A stretch of DNA of 64,000 nt from Siphonodentalium dalli. Its lineage: Eukaryota; Mollusca; Scaphopoda; Gadilida; Siphonodentaliidae. How positions within the stretch are numbered: the first letter of the stretch is position 1; each line of letters opens with the position of its first letter. Positions 22,652-33,835 of this stretch are shown here, piece by piece. The position numbers were made by a program, and so were the translations under genes. The stretch spans positions 129,239,917 to 129,303,916 of the forward strand of contig CP136066.1 in the NCBI GenBank assembly GCA_032622095.1, read 5' to 3'. The notes below the pieces were generated by a model. That model had not been told where the DNA came from, ran no database searches, and saw only the letters and a list, made by a program, of their open reading frames with translations.

Positions 22652-24019
22652 CAGGCCCCAAGCTAGGAGGCGACTCGGGCGAAATTCTCGCCCTTCGGAT
22701 GTCCGCAAGGCGAAAACGAAGTCGCCTTCAAAATTTGACAAAACTAGCTTAGGATTTACGGTAATTTTACCGGTGAAAATCTGACTCGTTTTGCAAAAAA
22801 AATAAAATATCTAGATAGACTTAACTGTGCCAACGAGGCATTTTATTTATCAATTATACATGGTGTACCCTATCCACATATTCTAATCAGGTTGTGTGCT
22901 TTTGGAAATGGCAAATTGCTCTGACCAACGAAGTTTATGATGAGCTACTGGTTCGTTTTAAGGAGACTGGAATTTAGACCTTACTTTGTTCCGTCGGTCA
23001 TTTTGTAACCGCAAATTGTATAGCCATACATGGTCACCACCACTCATGCAGTAGCCAATGTGAACAACTAATACTGTCTTTGAATTTAAACTAAAACATA
23101 TCTATGAATTTTCAATTTTACAAAAGTATTTTGTGTCGGACTCCGTTTCCCAATCCAACTTTTTTACTTTTTGGAATTGGATATTTATTATGTTTACAAA
23201 CAAGAACACATGCTTGCTTTAATTATTAAACACAGATGTTTGAATGTGCATTGGAAGTACTTTTAATGTTCTTAGTTAAATAAAACATCTACATAATAAA
23301 CTATTACTGTCCAAACTCATTTAAAAGGATTAATTTGTGTCAAAACTATGTGTTTGCAAATTACAATAATATTGTTGTCAATCTATCGCTCAGGCCACGT
23401 GCGCAATATACGTCTGTCAACGGTTGCAAATTAATTGCATGTAGGCCTACTTTGTTACAATGCAGGTATTTAATTAACTCAACTGGTCTCTGTTAAGAAC
23501 ACATCACTAGTAATCAACACCTTTTTCTGACACAGCTATCAAACTTGTCAAGTTTATTGCTTTATCATCAGACATCACTGATGGCATACGGTCCTGATGA
23601 TGCTACTCAACAATAAACTCGTTCCAAACAAAATTAAAAGCTTTTACACCTCCTTAATTAGTCCTTATTGTTTATTTTAACAGACCCACATTACAGCAGT
23701 GGCCAAAAGCCATTTCCAAAAAATTTAAATTTATAATAACAATTCAGATATTAAAAGTTATGAAGTCAATAATTAATAATTTCTTCAGATAAAGTCAACA
23801 CTGACAACAGTTTAAAAAAAATTAAAGTTATAAATTTAGTTAAAATTTCAGATTATCGATCTATGCAGGTGCTATACTTGTGTTGTAACTTGCAAAATAT
23901 GTTTTATCTTGTTGTTTTATCTTGTTTATTAATGTCATAAATAAAGCAAATTTTAAATTTTAAATTTCCTGGAGGGAGACTTCAAGTCTCCCTGTTCTGA
24001 ACCCCTAGCCTGAGGCCTG
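22652..24019. mobile_element. Non-autonomous hAT-like element, family B copy 2
   Basis: The ends are CAGGCCCCAAGCTAGG and inverted CCTAGCCTGAGGCCTG. The left target octamer is CATGAAGG (22644-22651). The right copy is split: CATG at 24020-24023, then the family D element, then AAGG at 25139-25142. Sequence and order match 5589-7039 in reverse. It carries the same terminal hairpins and no transposase. Confidence 0.85.
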
Positions 24020-24023
24020 CATG

Positions 24024-25130
24024 TAGTGATGTTCCGATAATGAAAAAGCTTATCGGACCGATTTCCGATAACTGGAGGCACAATCGGCCGATTTCCGATT
24101 CCGATTCCGATGTTTATATATATTGTGCGTTTGTTCCTATAATGGACTTATATACACCCAATGCACTCCATATCCCGCATAGTTTCAAAGCCAAATACAT
24201 CAAAGAAATATATACACACTGTCGTGACAGTATTTCTGCCGACGTCGGTTGTGTGCTTCCTTTGATGTATACCGGTAGTTGTTTTGACAAAGAGATCAAA
24301 GGTGCAGACTCAGAGTAACGTTATGACCATGTGTGGAGACCATGTGTGGAACACTTGCATGCGGAGTAAAAGTCTTGATTGAATACTTGTAAGTTGCAAC
24401 AATGTATGGAATGGCGATGATTATTAACTAAATTTTGATTGATGGATAATAATTGCTGTCATATTTGTCTGAGATTTCCCAAGTTTCCATTGGTCACACC
24501 TTTTATCTTTTAACAACTCGGAAGCTTTTATAGTTCCGCCTGCTCAATTTTTGTTTCGCAAGTTCAACGTGGAGCTAAGCGTATTTCATAGCATACGTTG
24601 TACAGACGAAAAAGCTAATTATGCCCCTACTAACGTTGATCGTTATTGAAGACAGCCTGAGTTCTGATAACAACTGTATTAATTCATTCAGTGTGTGCTT
24701 CAAGTTATTGACATAGCATGTGACGTCACATGACACGTGCTCTAGAGGAAGCCTCACTGTAATCAGGTCAGCTTTTTAATTAAAGCTTTCTTTGAATCTA
24801 TTTCGTGTCAACGCGATTGAACCAATAACTTCATATTACACGGGATGTCGGGCATGTGTATTGCCATTCTTATAATATATCATCATATCAGACTGCTTTG
24901 ATGATGCCAATGGCTTCCTTTTAGGCTGTTACAACTGCGTTTTACATTCAATACTACAGTTGTATTGCGTATGTTTATTAAAGCGTGCACATTGCGCTTA
25001 GATACTAGAACGTTTTTATTTATTTTGACAATCGGTAAAAGCCGATGTTCAACTGCGAGGTACGATTAATTTCCGATGGGCTATTATCGGCCGATGGCCG
25101 ATTCCGATTCCGATTATCGGAACATCACTA
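24024..25130. mobile_element. Non-autonomous hAT-like element, family D
   Basis: The ends are TAGTGATGTTCCGATAA and inverted TTATCGGAACATCACTA-like sequence, with subterminal CGGCCGAT and TTCCGATTCCGAT words on both sides. The flanking octamers CCTGCATG (24016-24023) and CCGGCATG (25131-25138) match at 7 of 8 positions. It inserted at the right border of the family B copy, so it is the younger element. There is no coding capacity for a transposase. Confidence 0.87.
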
Positions 25131-25142
25131 CCGGCATGAAGG

Positions 25143-25490
25143 TACCCTCATACAGAAAATTATAGTCGAAAAGGGTTAATAACTCTGTAAAGAAATAATT
25201 TTTCCGTCATCTATATACATGTTGCACATCTCCAATATGTGGGTAACAATACTCTGAAGTTTCAATTATCTACGTTCAAAACTGTTAAACAAATAATTTC
25301 TCCGTCATTTATATACATGTTGCACATCTTCAATACATGGGCAACAATATTCTGAAGTTTCAAATCTCTGGGATAAAATCTGTGGGAGGAGATGATTACA
25401 CCATGAAGGTACTCAAAAGTGTGACGAACGGACGGACAGAGCCCATTTCTATAGTCCCCCAAAAATAAATTTTTCGGGGGACAATTTATC
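25143..25490 (+). mobile_element. Pearl-like element end with two 98-bp units
   Basis: Units starting near CCGTCATCTATATACATG (25204) and CCGTCATTTATATACATG (25302) are followed by a GGACGGACAGAG tract (about 25430). A stem-loop of the form GTCCCCC...GGGGGAC follows at 25456-25485. The layout parallels P1 but the sequence family differs. Confidence 0.65.
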
Positions 25491-26382
25491 GGTTTCTACA
25501 TTGTATATAATCTTCCTTTCTGCATATTTCACGCAGCCTTTGACTCTGTGATAATGAACACTATTATCACATGCTTGTCGCTTGATCATATAAAAGGGCC
25601 GGGCTCTCGATGGGATGTTTCTTGTAACGTGTACAATAAAGAATGACAACGATGTCAGGATAGGAGTAGGAAACATTGTTATAATATGTTACATATACAC
25701 AAAATAGTTTAATCATAGGTAATATAAAATAAGATAAGTTTAACTAAATAACATGCATGTGTTTCCGATTTTGTTGATCTAAAAACTCCAGGTTGATAGG
25801 TATGTGAACATATTCGATTACATGCCATCATCCCAGGATAATTTCGTGATTTAGCCTTTCCATCACAGTTGAATAAATTCTTTCCTGTTAAACATTCATT
25901 GCATTTGGAAGCTTTGGGATTCACTGAAGACAAGCCCCATTTGTTTATGAGTTCATTGACACCGCTGTCAATCATTCGCGGCAGGCTTTTAATCTGCAGT
26001 CTGTCAGTAAAAGTGACAAATCATTGGTTACCATGTCAGAGCGCGGCTTGAACAACACATGGATAATTACTAGTAATGTTTTTAATTATTTGCATCACTC
26101 ACGGTAGATCTGCATGTGTTGATTACACATATACATGTATGTGTTATCATATCCTCATGAAGATTTCAAATGATATCGGACCCTTGGGGTAAAGGTAATC
26201 AATCTTTTATCGGATGTGACGCTGAATATTAAATATACAAATAATGCATGTAAATATGTACATTGGACCGTGAACTCTAAGTTTTTTGTTTGTTAGAAAT
26301 CTCAATGGCATCTCTATTTATTTGTGCAGCGAAATCAATGCGATCTACATTTATTTTTTTTTGTAAATTTTTTTTAAACTTT
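25491..26382. other. No recognisable gene
   Basis: This is AT-rich sequence. The minus frames 25449-25676 and 25709-25975 and the plus frame 25869-26051 have no motif or splice support. Confidence 0.4.
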
Positions 26383-26386
26383 TTAA

Positions 26387-26958
26387 AGGGGTACTGTACG
26401 CCATTTTCAGTGACAACAACGATCTAATATCGATAATATATAGAAACATAATTAATTTGAGTCGAAGATGTATTCTGTAAACGCTCAGGTTAATAGGCTA
26501 TCTTAAAATTTAATAATTAAAAAGTTAATAATTTGATATAAATTGAATTTATGACTGGAGCCATAAAATGGCGTCAATTAAATTACGAATTTCCGTAATC
26601 AAATAAAGTAATTGAGGGATACTGGATTGTTAAACCGATCGCACACACGATCGCTTAAATTATTATGATGATACGGGGAGAACACTCAAGCCACACACTG
26701 ACTAGCGACGATACAATAACTGAAATGATTATATGGGACTAGTATGCATATAATATAACTTTTATTTGATTCATTTGGTTGAAAACTGTACAAAAATTAC
26801 TCGACAACGACAATTAGTATTTTTGCATTCCGGTAAATTTGCCATCCGTAACACTACTTCGTACTCAACAGACATTCAAATAATGGAAAAATTGTTACCT
26901 TATTCTCCGACTCGGAGACTATAGAAACCAACAACAACATTTTGGGTACAGTATCTCT
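26387..26958. mobile_element. TTAA-target MITE (piggyBac- or Kolobok-like ends)
   Basis: The left edge is TTAA|AGGGGTACTGTACG and the right edge is GTACAGTATCTCT|TTAA, giving an inverted end AGRGRTACTGTAC inside TTAA duplications. TTAA targets are used by piggyBac and Kolobok transposases; which one applies cannot be decided from the ends. The 572-bp body is non-coding. Confidence 0.75.
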
Positions 26959-27039
26959 TTAAATGTATATGTAAAACATTTAACACCAATCAATCATGCA
27001 TTACCCATGCCTCCCACCACACCAAAAACATTGTATTGT

Positions 27040-27300
27040 GTTGGCAACGTTCCAATTCGTTGACGGTTATGTCTCTCTCGACCGCATTTGTTGCATTGAC
27101 GGTTACCTCGTCTCGTCCACGTTTGTTGCGTTGATGGTTAAGCCGACCGCGTTATGTTTTGTTGATGGTTACCTCGACTGCGTTGGAGTAACGTTACGAC
27201 TACATTGCATTAACACAAGAACCGCGTTGATGATAAATTCTCAACGCGGTCTCAGCGGTTCCAACGCGGTCGGGAGGGACACTTATTTTGAGAATATGCG
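27040..27300. repeat. Foldback-like CAACGCGGTC repeat, copy 2
   Basis: GACCGCGTT and CAACGCGGTC words occur in both orientations, with GTAACGTTACGAC in the middle as in the copy at 60-280. It ends GGGAGGGACACTTATTTTGAGAA, matching the end of copy 1. It is more diverged than copy 1 and contains GTTGACGGTTA-type tandem words. Confidence 0.55.
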
Positions 27301-28190
27301 TATTTGGACACAGTGGTAGGCCTACAATATTTAAAGGGTTCACTCTCGTAAGTGAAGCCATGTCACTCCGATTCCCATTTAGAAGATAAGATTACAACTA
27401 ATCATGCTACTAAGTTGTATCAAAATTCCTGCAGGAGGACATAATTAACAAATTTCATGATTGTGGCTCAACCCAGCTAATTGGTTGACTGATTCTATAG
27501 ATGAAGTGAATTCAATACATAAGTTAACGAAGAGGTTTGATGTTCCAATAACATATTCCAAAAATAGATCAGATGATCAAATGGACGGTTAGCAAATTGC
27601 AGATCACATGGAAGAATATATTTGAAGAGGAAAGAAAACCTTCAAAAAACAATGCCAGCAGCCATATTTTTCCATCGAAATTCATTCAAATTTGAATAGT
27701 TTCCCATTTTAAGGTGATCCCAAACATGCCTGTGAAATTTCAAAATATGAGGCTCCCATCTAGAGGTCACCTTGAAGATCCATATGAAGTTTGGCGATGA
27801 TGGGATGAGGGTGTGGCCTGTATTCCAAAAGATTTAGTCATGCAAATAGTAAAATCCAAGATGGCTGCTGGCAGCCATGTTTTTTAACAAATTTTGGTCA
27901 AAATAGGAAGCTAGTTGCCATTATTTCTCGGCGAATGCGCAACAGGTCATAACTGCAGCCTCATAATTACATCGACGCGTCATTGGTTTTGGAAAGACGA
28001 ACGCGTAATGTTTTGGGCGCATTTGGACTAGCGCAGGATTGACTTAATAAATCATTGGGTTTCAATACAAAAAGAAATTGTTCCTGTTAACTTTTGCCAA
28101 GGGTGCTATGGCATATTTTGGGCTGGTTTTGTCACGATACACTTTTCGATTTAAATACATTTATAAAAGTGGCTTTTTCGCTAAATGTAT
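27301..28190. other. No gene; AAGATGGC-type repeat
   Basis: TCCATATGAAGTTTGGCGATGATGGGATGAG at about 27779 and TCCAAGATGGCTGCTGG at about 27853 recur elsewhere (34228 and 19150 respectively). No coding evidence is visible. Confidence 0.45.
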
Positions 28191-28328
28191 ATAAATATAA
28201 GGATTAACTGTCATGTGGACTGTTTTTATGGAGATGTAACCGCGAGGTGAGTGGTCATAACTTGTGTAAAACCCGAAGGTTATATCTCCATAAAAACAGT
28301 CCACATGACAGTTAATCCTTATATATAT
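28191..28328. mobile_element. Near-perfect palindrome (51-bp arms)
   Basis: The arms at 28191-28241 and 28278-28328 are inverse complements (around GGATTAACTGTCATGTGGAC) with a 36-bp spacer. It is probably a foldback MITE. It lies at the 3' side of a minus-strand LINE fragment. Confidence 0.85.
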
Positions 28329-28360
28329 GTTTATCCATGAAATCTGAAGTATATTATCAT

Positions 28361-28990
28361 TCACGTAATAAAAAATCTAAAATTGTGTGCTTCCCATTTG
28401 TGTATGTATACTGTGTTTATGACAATATCCTTATCGTACCACACTGACTGAAATAACACATTTGGATTGAAATCGTTGATTTTTTTTGTTAAATTGTTTC
28501 CATGCCGATAAGACTTCAACTCTGAATTAATATATTTGATTTTTCTTTGAAATCCGACAAATAAATTCTTCATTGCACAATTTCTCTGATATTTGTGTTT
28601 TATTTTTTTTTAAATATCCACAGTTATGCTATATGTTAATAAAATTCTTCGCATCCAAGATTCTTTCATTGAATCAATGTGTGTTTCTAAATCGATCATT
28701 TTTAGTCGCCCCTCTGAGTAGTCCTGGACAAGTTGCTGGCATTTTATTTTATTGGGGGTATTTTATTATCCAAGATGAAGTTAAACATCAATGTATTTAA
28801 CTTCTTAACAAAGTTTTTTAATACCAGGATTTTCTACTGATAGGAGAAAATGGTTCAACTGAGGTATTATAAATGTTTTGATGACTGTTATTTTATCAAT
28901 AGGTGTTAACTTTTGTTTCTTCCACATAAAAATTGTTTCCCCGACGATGACCATGCTGTAATTTTCGTGAAAAATATTTTTAGCATTAAG
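28361..28990 (-). pseudogene. L1-like LINE ORF2 C-terminal fragment
   Basis: Minus-strand frames give WKKQKLTPIDKITVIKT and IPQLNHFLLSVENPG, then in another frame DYSEGRLKMIDLETHIDSMK with ESWMRRILLTYS, and further on AWKQFNKKN and VWYDKDIVINTV...W. This order is the region after the reverse transcriptase in L1/Tx1-type ORF2 proteins. There are multiple frameshifts and stops. The upstream side meets foldback DNA at about 29000 and the downstream side a palindrome at 28328. Confidence 0.75.
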
Positions 28991-28999
28991 GGACCGTCG

Positions 29000-29343
29000 C
29001 GAAATGCAAAAACCGATACCGACCGATAACCGATACCGACCGATGACCGATTGTAATAAATTCATCGGTCATTCTATCTGTTCCATCGGTCATTCTATCT
29101 GTTCCATCGGTCATTCTATCGCTTCCATCGGTCGTTTCATCGGTCATTCTATCGGTTCCATCGGTTATTCATCGGCGACTGATACGACGACGTAACAGCG
29201 ACGTCGCAAAACACAGGTGTCAGTCGTGTTTTGGCGACGTCGCTGTAACGTCGTCATATCAGTCGCCGATGAATAACCGATGGAACAGATGAATAACCCA
29301 TGGAACCGATAGAATGACCGATGAAACGACCGATGGAAGCGAT
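29000..29343. mobile_element. Foldback palindrome with CATCGGTC repeats
   Basis: The arms at 29118-29214 and 29226-29343 are inverted around an 11-bp loop, with GCGACGTCGC words next to the loop. Outside the centre are tandem 20-21-bp units of the form TCGGTCATTCTATCTGTTCCA. The right arm has one extra unit. Related sequence (CATCGGTC, CCATCGGTTATT) sits at 33775-33826. Confidence 0.85.
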
Positions 29344-29504
29344 ACTCGTGCATATAACCTTGAAATATATACTTATAAAGTCAATTCGAATGACTATCGC
29401 GCTGAGCATAATATACATATTTATCCATGCACTGTAGTTTATCTATAGTTATACACGCAAAATATTGTTTGAGAGAAATCACTTACTATCATAGCCTAGT
29501 CCGA

Positions 29505-29850
29505 TAGGCCTAGGTCTCAATCCGTAATTAGACATGTATTTACCCATACCGAGAAAGAATTTAATTGTGTTTATAAATGAATGCGTCATACTTTATCAGT
29601 TTATTTGTATAATCGCTATATACCTGACTTCCCGTTCGCGAAGGGTAATATTTCTTTACAGAAAATTATTGACCTAGATAAATTTCCCCGCATTCAAATG
29701 ACGGCAACTTAATAGACTCAATTGTGAAGTTTTATGAAAACTTTCGGACAGTTGTCAAATGACCAGCTGTCCATAATAGGGCCTACTGCATTGAAAACGA
29801 TTGCATTGATCTTTGCCGACGAATCAGTCATGTTCGCGTGCTTACCGGAA
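29505..29850 (+). repeat. Direct repeat R, copy 1
   Basis: It is similar to 31288-31600 over about 320 bp, including GACTTCCCGTTCGCGAAG, CTTAATAGACTCAATTGTGA and GAAAACGATTGCATTGATCT. The copies are 1.8 kb apart in direct orientation. They lack evident TG...CA ends and flanking duplications, so a pair of LTRs is not supported. Confidence 0.75.
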
Positions 29851-30331
29851 TACACATCTATTACTGTGCCAGTGTGGGGTTCCTTTTAGGCACAAGATAT
29901 TATCTCAATCAAACACTCAATAATGCCATAATCCAACAATTTTATTTTAGAGGTTTTATAAAATATATGGATCATTGAAAGTGTAATAAAATGTTACTTT
30001 ATAGTTGGGAAGCGCCCCACCCGGACATTTACCCACCAGAAATTTCCCCACCCTGCTAATAAAATGCAGACATCAAAGAATGTTTTGACTGATCAGTGAA
30101 GCCTGGTCAGTGAGGCCATCCCAAGGTGATGTCAACTCAGCCGATGTAATGTTTTGACAGACACGAAAGCGTGTTCTGACAAACATGAAAGAGTGTTTTG
30201 ACGATAGTTTGGGACATCAACGCAGTTGAAACAATGTTGTGACAATTATGATCACAGTATGAATTCTAGTGAGTGAACTCTAGACAGCTATATAACCTTA
30301 GCAAAGTTATCATGGAATCATATCTTCAATC

Positions 30332-30484
30332 ATGGAACTGATTAAGAACAATCGTGGTGGTGACAAATTATGTTTCGAAGGTCATGCTTATACCAAAAAG
30401 AAAGTCAACAAATCGTCAATAAGATGGGAGTGTTCGCAGTGACGAGCTCTCACATGCAAGGGGTGTGTCACAACTGATGACGAG
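30332..30484 (+). pseudogene. FLYWCH zinc-finger exon with in-frame TGA
   Basis: The reading MELIKNNRGGDKLCFEGHAY continues with KSSIRWECSQ, a TGA at 30440-30442, then RALTCKGCVTTDDE, ending exactly at GAG|GTAAGT, a strong donor. The R-G-G-x-K-L, F-E-G-H-x-Y, W-x-C and C-K-G-x-V-T-x-D positions match the FLYWCH finger, which often forms the N-terminus of Mutator-like transposases and some host DNA-binding proteins. The stop falls in place of a basic residue. No following exon was recognised in the next 800 bp. Confidence 0.72.
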
Positions 30485-31287
30485 GTAAGTCTCAATTTCC
30501 ACGATGTTAATTCATTTTCTGAGAAACAGACATAAAGAGCGTTCTTAGTTAATTATCCAATAATATGTGCGCAAATTTCCATAAGGAGCATTTAATTTGA
30601 TATGTTTTTAATATGTAAAAACTCAAACATCGCGGGGCCTCATTACGCATTGTTTTTAGGGAATTTCTGTGAAAAAAAAATGTTGTTTCGCTGCGAGAAC
30701 ATGGCGGACACTTTTTGTCCAAAAAAAAATTATATTAATCTTGCGGAGAAGAACGTCCTCACTGTTATTTTATAAACATTTGCTGGGAATTCTCCCCTGC
30801 ATTTGGGTCTGCCAGCTGGTCAGCACGTTTATTTGGAGCCCGAGAGTAGTACCGTACTGGTACCTCAATATTGGAATGATAACACGGAAACATTGATTTG
30901 GTATTAACTATTTTATTTATTGAATTACAACTATAGATACCTATCCATCCTTGGGTGTTTCATTAGCATTTTTCCTTCGAAGTTTGGTGGACGGCTTGAA
31001 TCCTTCCGTTGTGTCTGTGAATTTTCAACTTACCTGAGGCTGAGAAATAGACCTCAATGGGCTGGAATTTTACTCCATCTTTGGGTTAGCCTACCTGTGT
31101 TTAAGTTGCGTTATACACCGAAAATTACGGTATTATTACTATTTACTTGTGTGTAACGTTGATTAATTGAATTTTTCTAAAACAATGGAAAATTTCCAAT
31201 TTTGGTCTGTAAAGACACATTTTTCCCAATTCGAACGGACCCTGACCCATTCCCAAAATAGGCAAAAATCCCTGGGCCCGCTCACTA

Positions 31288-31600
31288 TAGGTCTCAATCA
31301 GTAATTAGATATTTATCTACCCATATATACGGTAAAATAATCGAAGAATTGAATTGTGTTTATAAATGAATGGGTCATACTTGATCGCCTCATGACTTCC
31401 CGTTCGCGAAGTGTAATATTTTTTACGGAAGAATATTGACCTATATAGATTTTCGCGCAATCACAGCAAAAAAACTTAATAGACTCAATTGTGAAGATTT
31501 ATGAAAACCTTCGGACAGTTGTCAAATGACACACTGTAGTAGGGCCTAGTGCATTGAAAACGATTGCATTGATCTTTGCCGACGATTCACTGTCATTGAA
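31288..31600 (+). repeat. Direct repeat R, copy 2
   Basis: Counterpart of 29505-29850, starting near AGGTCTCAATCAGTAATTAGA and ending near GATCTTTGCCGACGATTCA. Small indels separate the copies. Confidence 0.75.
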
Positions 31601-31991
31601 TGTATAAAAATCTGTGCCAGAATTTTCTTCAGAATGAAAAATAAAGAGCGTTTCTGCGTGATGAGGTATTTTTTGGCCGCGAAAGATTTTATGAACCTAA
31701 ATATTTCAAATACGTTCAATGCCGTAGTTACCGTAAGACAAAGCCGCGGCAGCATGCAAGTGGACCTTTGATGAAACTTCAATGGGAAAATCGAGGAGAA
31801 AGTGACATGTAATCATGTTCACTCAAACAAGAGTTACGATGTAGCAAATAATGTCGATTGCAACACAGTCGACGTCTGGGTGTATTCTGCCTGATGCACC
31901 TGGCGTTTGAGATATAAAGATGTGCGCAAAAATAACGGAGATTAACAATTTCCCATTCAAGGGTTTTACTCACTTTTTGTGGCAATATACA

Positions 31992-32520
31992 CAGGGATGT
32001 GGCTAGAGGGGGGTGTGGGGGGTGTCTCACCCCCCCCAGCAGAGAGCTATATTTTCAATAGTTGGAAATTTCATACCTGCCACAACGAAATTTCACACCA
32101 ACAATAGGTTGAAAATGTTCTTGTAGTTTGATTATAAAACAATTTATTGGGGGGGAATTTATTGTTTTTCGACCAATATTTGCATATGTTCCTATTTTTT
32201 GTCAAAAATTTTGACAGAAATGGTCATCAGTTGGAAATTTTTCCAACCTTAGGGGCGTGACAGGTTGGAAATTTCCAACAATTGGAAAGCTTGTGACCTG
32301 GTCCCTCCCCCGTGGCCAGTAAAAAACTTCTAGTTAATTTAAGAAAACAATATTGTCATACAATTGGTCAACATCGGCATTGTCATCAGTTGGAAATTTT
32401 CCAACCTAAGTGGGAGTGTAGGGTTTGAAATTTCCAACAGTAGGCAGGCTTGAGGCTAGTCTAGATGTTAGGATTTTGCGATTTTCTTGTTCAAAATTTT
32501 TCGCACACCGGGCCGAACCA
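31992..32520. mobile_element. Family C hAT-like element, 3'-truncated copy
   Basis: It starts CAGGGATGTGGCTAGAGG and follows copy 1 at 20764 through the TTGGAAATTTCCAAC words, GTCCCTCCCCCGTGGCCAGT and GCACACCGGGCCGAACCA. The right terminus is absent. It contains the same poly-C run inside the left end. Confidence 0.82.
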
Positions 32521-33774
32521 AGATCAGATAAATTGCTGACATCGTAAAATGTCGCACATTTCCAGTTTCGGGCGCTCGTAGTTAATTTTCACTGGGCAAT
32601 GGATATGCCACATATGGATTGAGAATATTACAGTTGTATTTAATATGCTCATTTGTCCATATAATAGCCACTCAAATAAAACATGGGAATAATTTAATTT
32701 ACTAATTCTCGGTTATGGTGTCAAAGTATACCACATTAGAACAAAATATCGGTAAGCTCCTCCCACAGCCAACCAATTAAAGCAGAGAATAAAATCTCAC
32801 TAAATAATCCGGGATTATTGACAGGTTTATGTCGACGTGCATGATGGCATGCGCGCGGGAACGATGCATCGGTATTTTTATGTTTGACAACAAAGTCCCA
32901 TTAAAATCGTTAGATCGTTGAAACAGTGTGGTTAAATATAAATGTGATTCGTCATAATGACCACAAAGCCGATGTTATGTACGAATTTAAATTTCCTTTA
33001 ATTAAAAATACTAACCTTAATTCGTATATTTCTACTATAAAATACTTGTTTTAAACTCGACAAAATGACGATACAAACCAGAAATCTATCCCCGGTGTAC
33101 ATGCCGTTCGGCCGCAGTATACTTGCCGTTCGGGACACAACAGTTTAATTCTATCTGAGATAAATTTATTTCACTATCGAGCGTCACTGTATTTAATTAA
33201 TAGATAAGCATGACGGCTTTTGTTGTCAATTTGGATACATTTGTAAAAATTACTACTTTGAGCTAGATTATTCTCCATTTCTATTTTATCACCCTGTCGG
33301 AGTGTTTCAAATCACTAATTTAGAGTTCAATTAATTGTGTTTATACAATGTTTTGTCAAAAGAACACATTTAGCAGACATTTATGATTGTGTTTACAAAA
33401 CATTTTTCCTTGCACGTGCGCCGTCTCGTCACGGAAGTCCTTGTATTCCCGCACACAAGGATTAATTGAAGTGATAATGAAAGTCATGATAGAATTCAAT
33501 ATGATTTTGTTAATAAATACGAATAAAATAACCCATACAAATCCCAACCAAGAATTATTATATGACCGTCCACATGAGACAAGTCGTCCCAAACACAAAA
33601 TCACCGTCGGGGCGAGTTATCTCCCGTCTAGTTGCTCCGTTTCCTTCGTGGACACATGCATTCGAATGCTGGTAGCTGGTGACGGATTATTACCTGTACG
33701 TGTATCTGGATGCGAAGAGCGATAGTCATAGCACTTGCTTACAAACATGACGTTATGGCGTTGTAATTTAAGTC
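32521..33774. other. No recognisable gene
   Basis: Mixed AT-rich sequence. A 112-codon plus frame at 33387-33725 and an overlapping 82-codon minus frame have no motif, homology or splice evidence that I can see. Confidence 0.4.
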
Positions 33775-33826
33775 CATCGGTCAACCATCGGTTATTTTGA
33801 ACGTCGTCATCGGTCGACTACTGTAA
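33775..33826. repeat. Foldback-family fragment (CATCGGTC)
   Basis: It contains CCATCGGTC, CCATCGGTTATTTT and CGTCGTCATCGGTCGAC, matching the arms of the foldback at 29000-29343 in the opposite orientation. It abuts a LINE fragment. Confidence 0.6.
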
Positions 33827-33835
33827 AACAACATA

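Noticed and set aside
29505-31600. LTR retrotransposon with two LTRs
   Set aside because: The direct repeats lack TG/CA termini, a primer-binding site and flanking duplications, and no gag/pol is found between them.
33387-33725. 112-codon plus-strand frame
   Set aside because: No recognisable motif, no splice support, and an equally long frame lies on the other strand.
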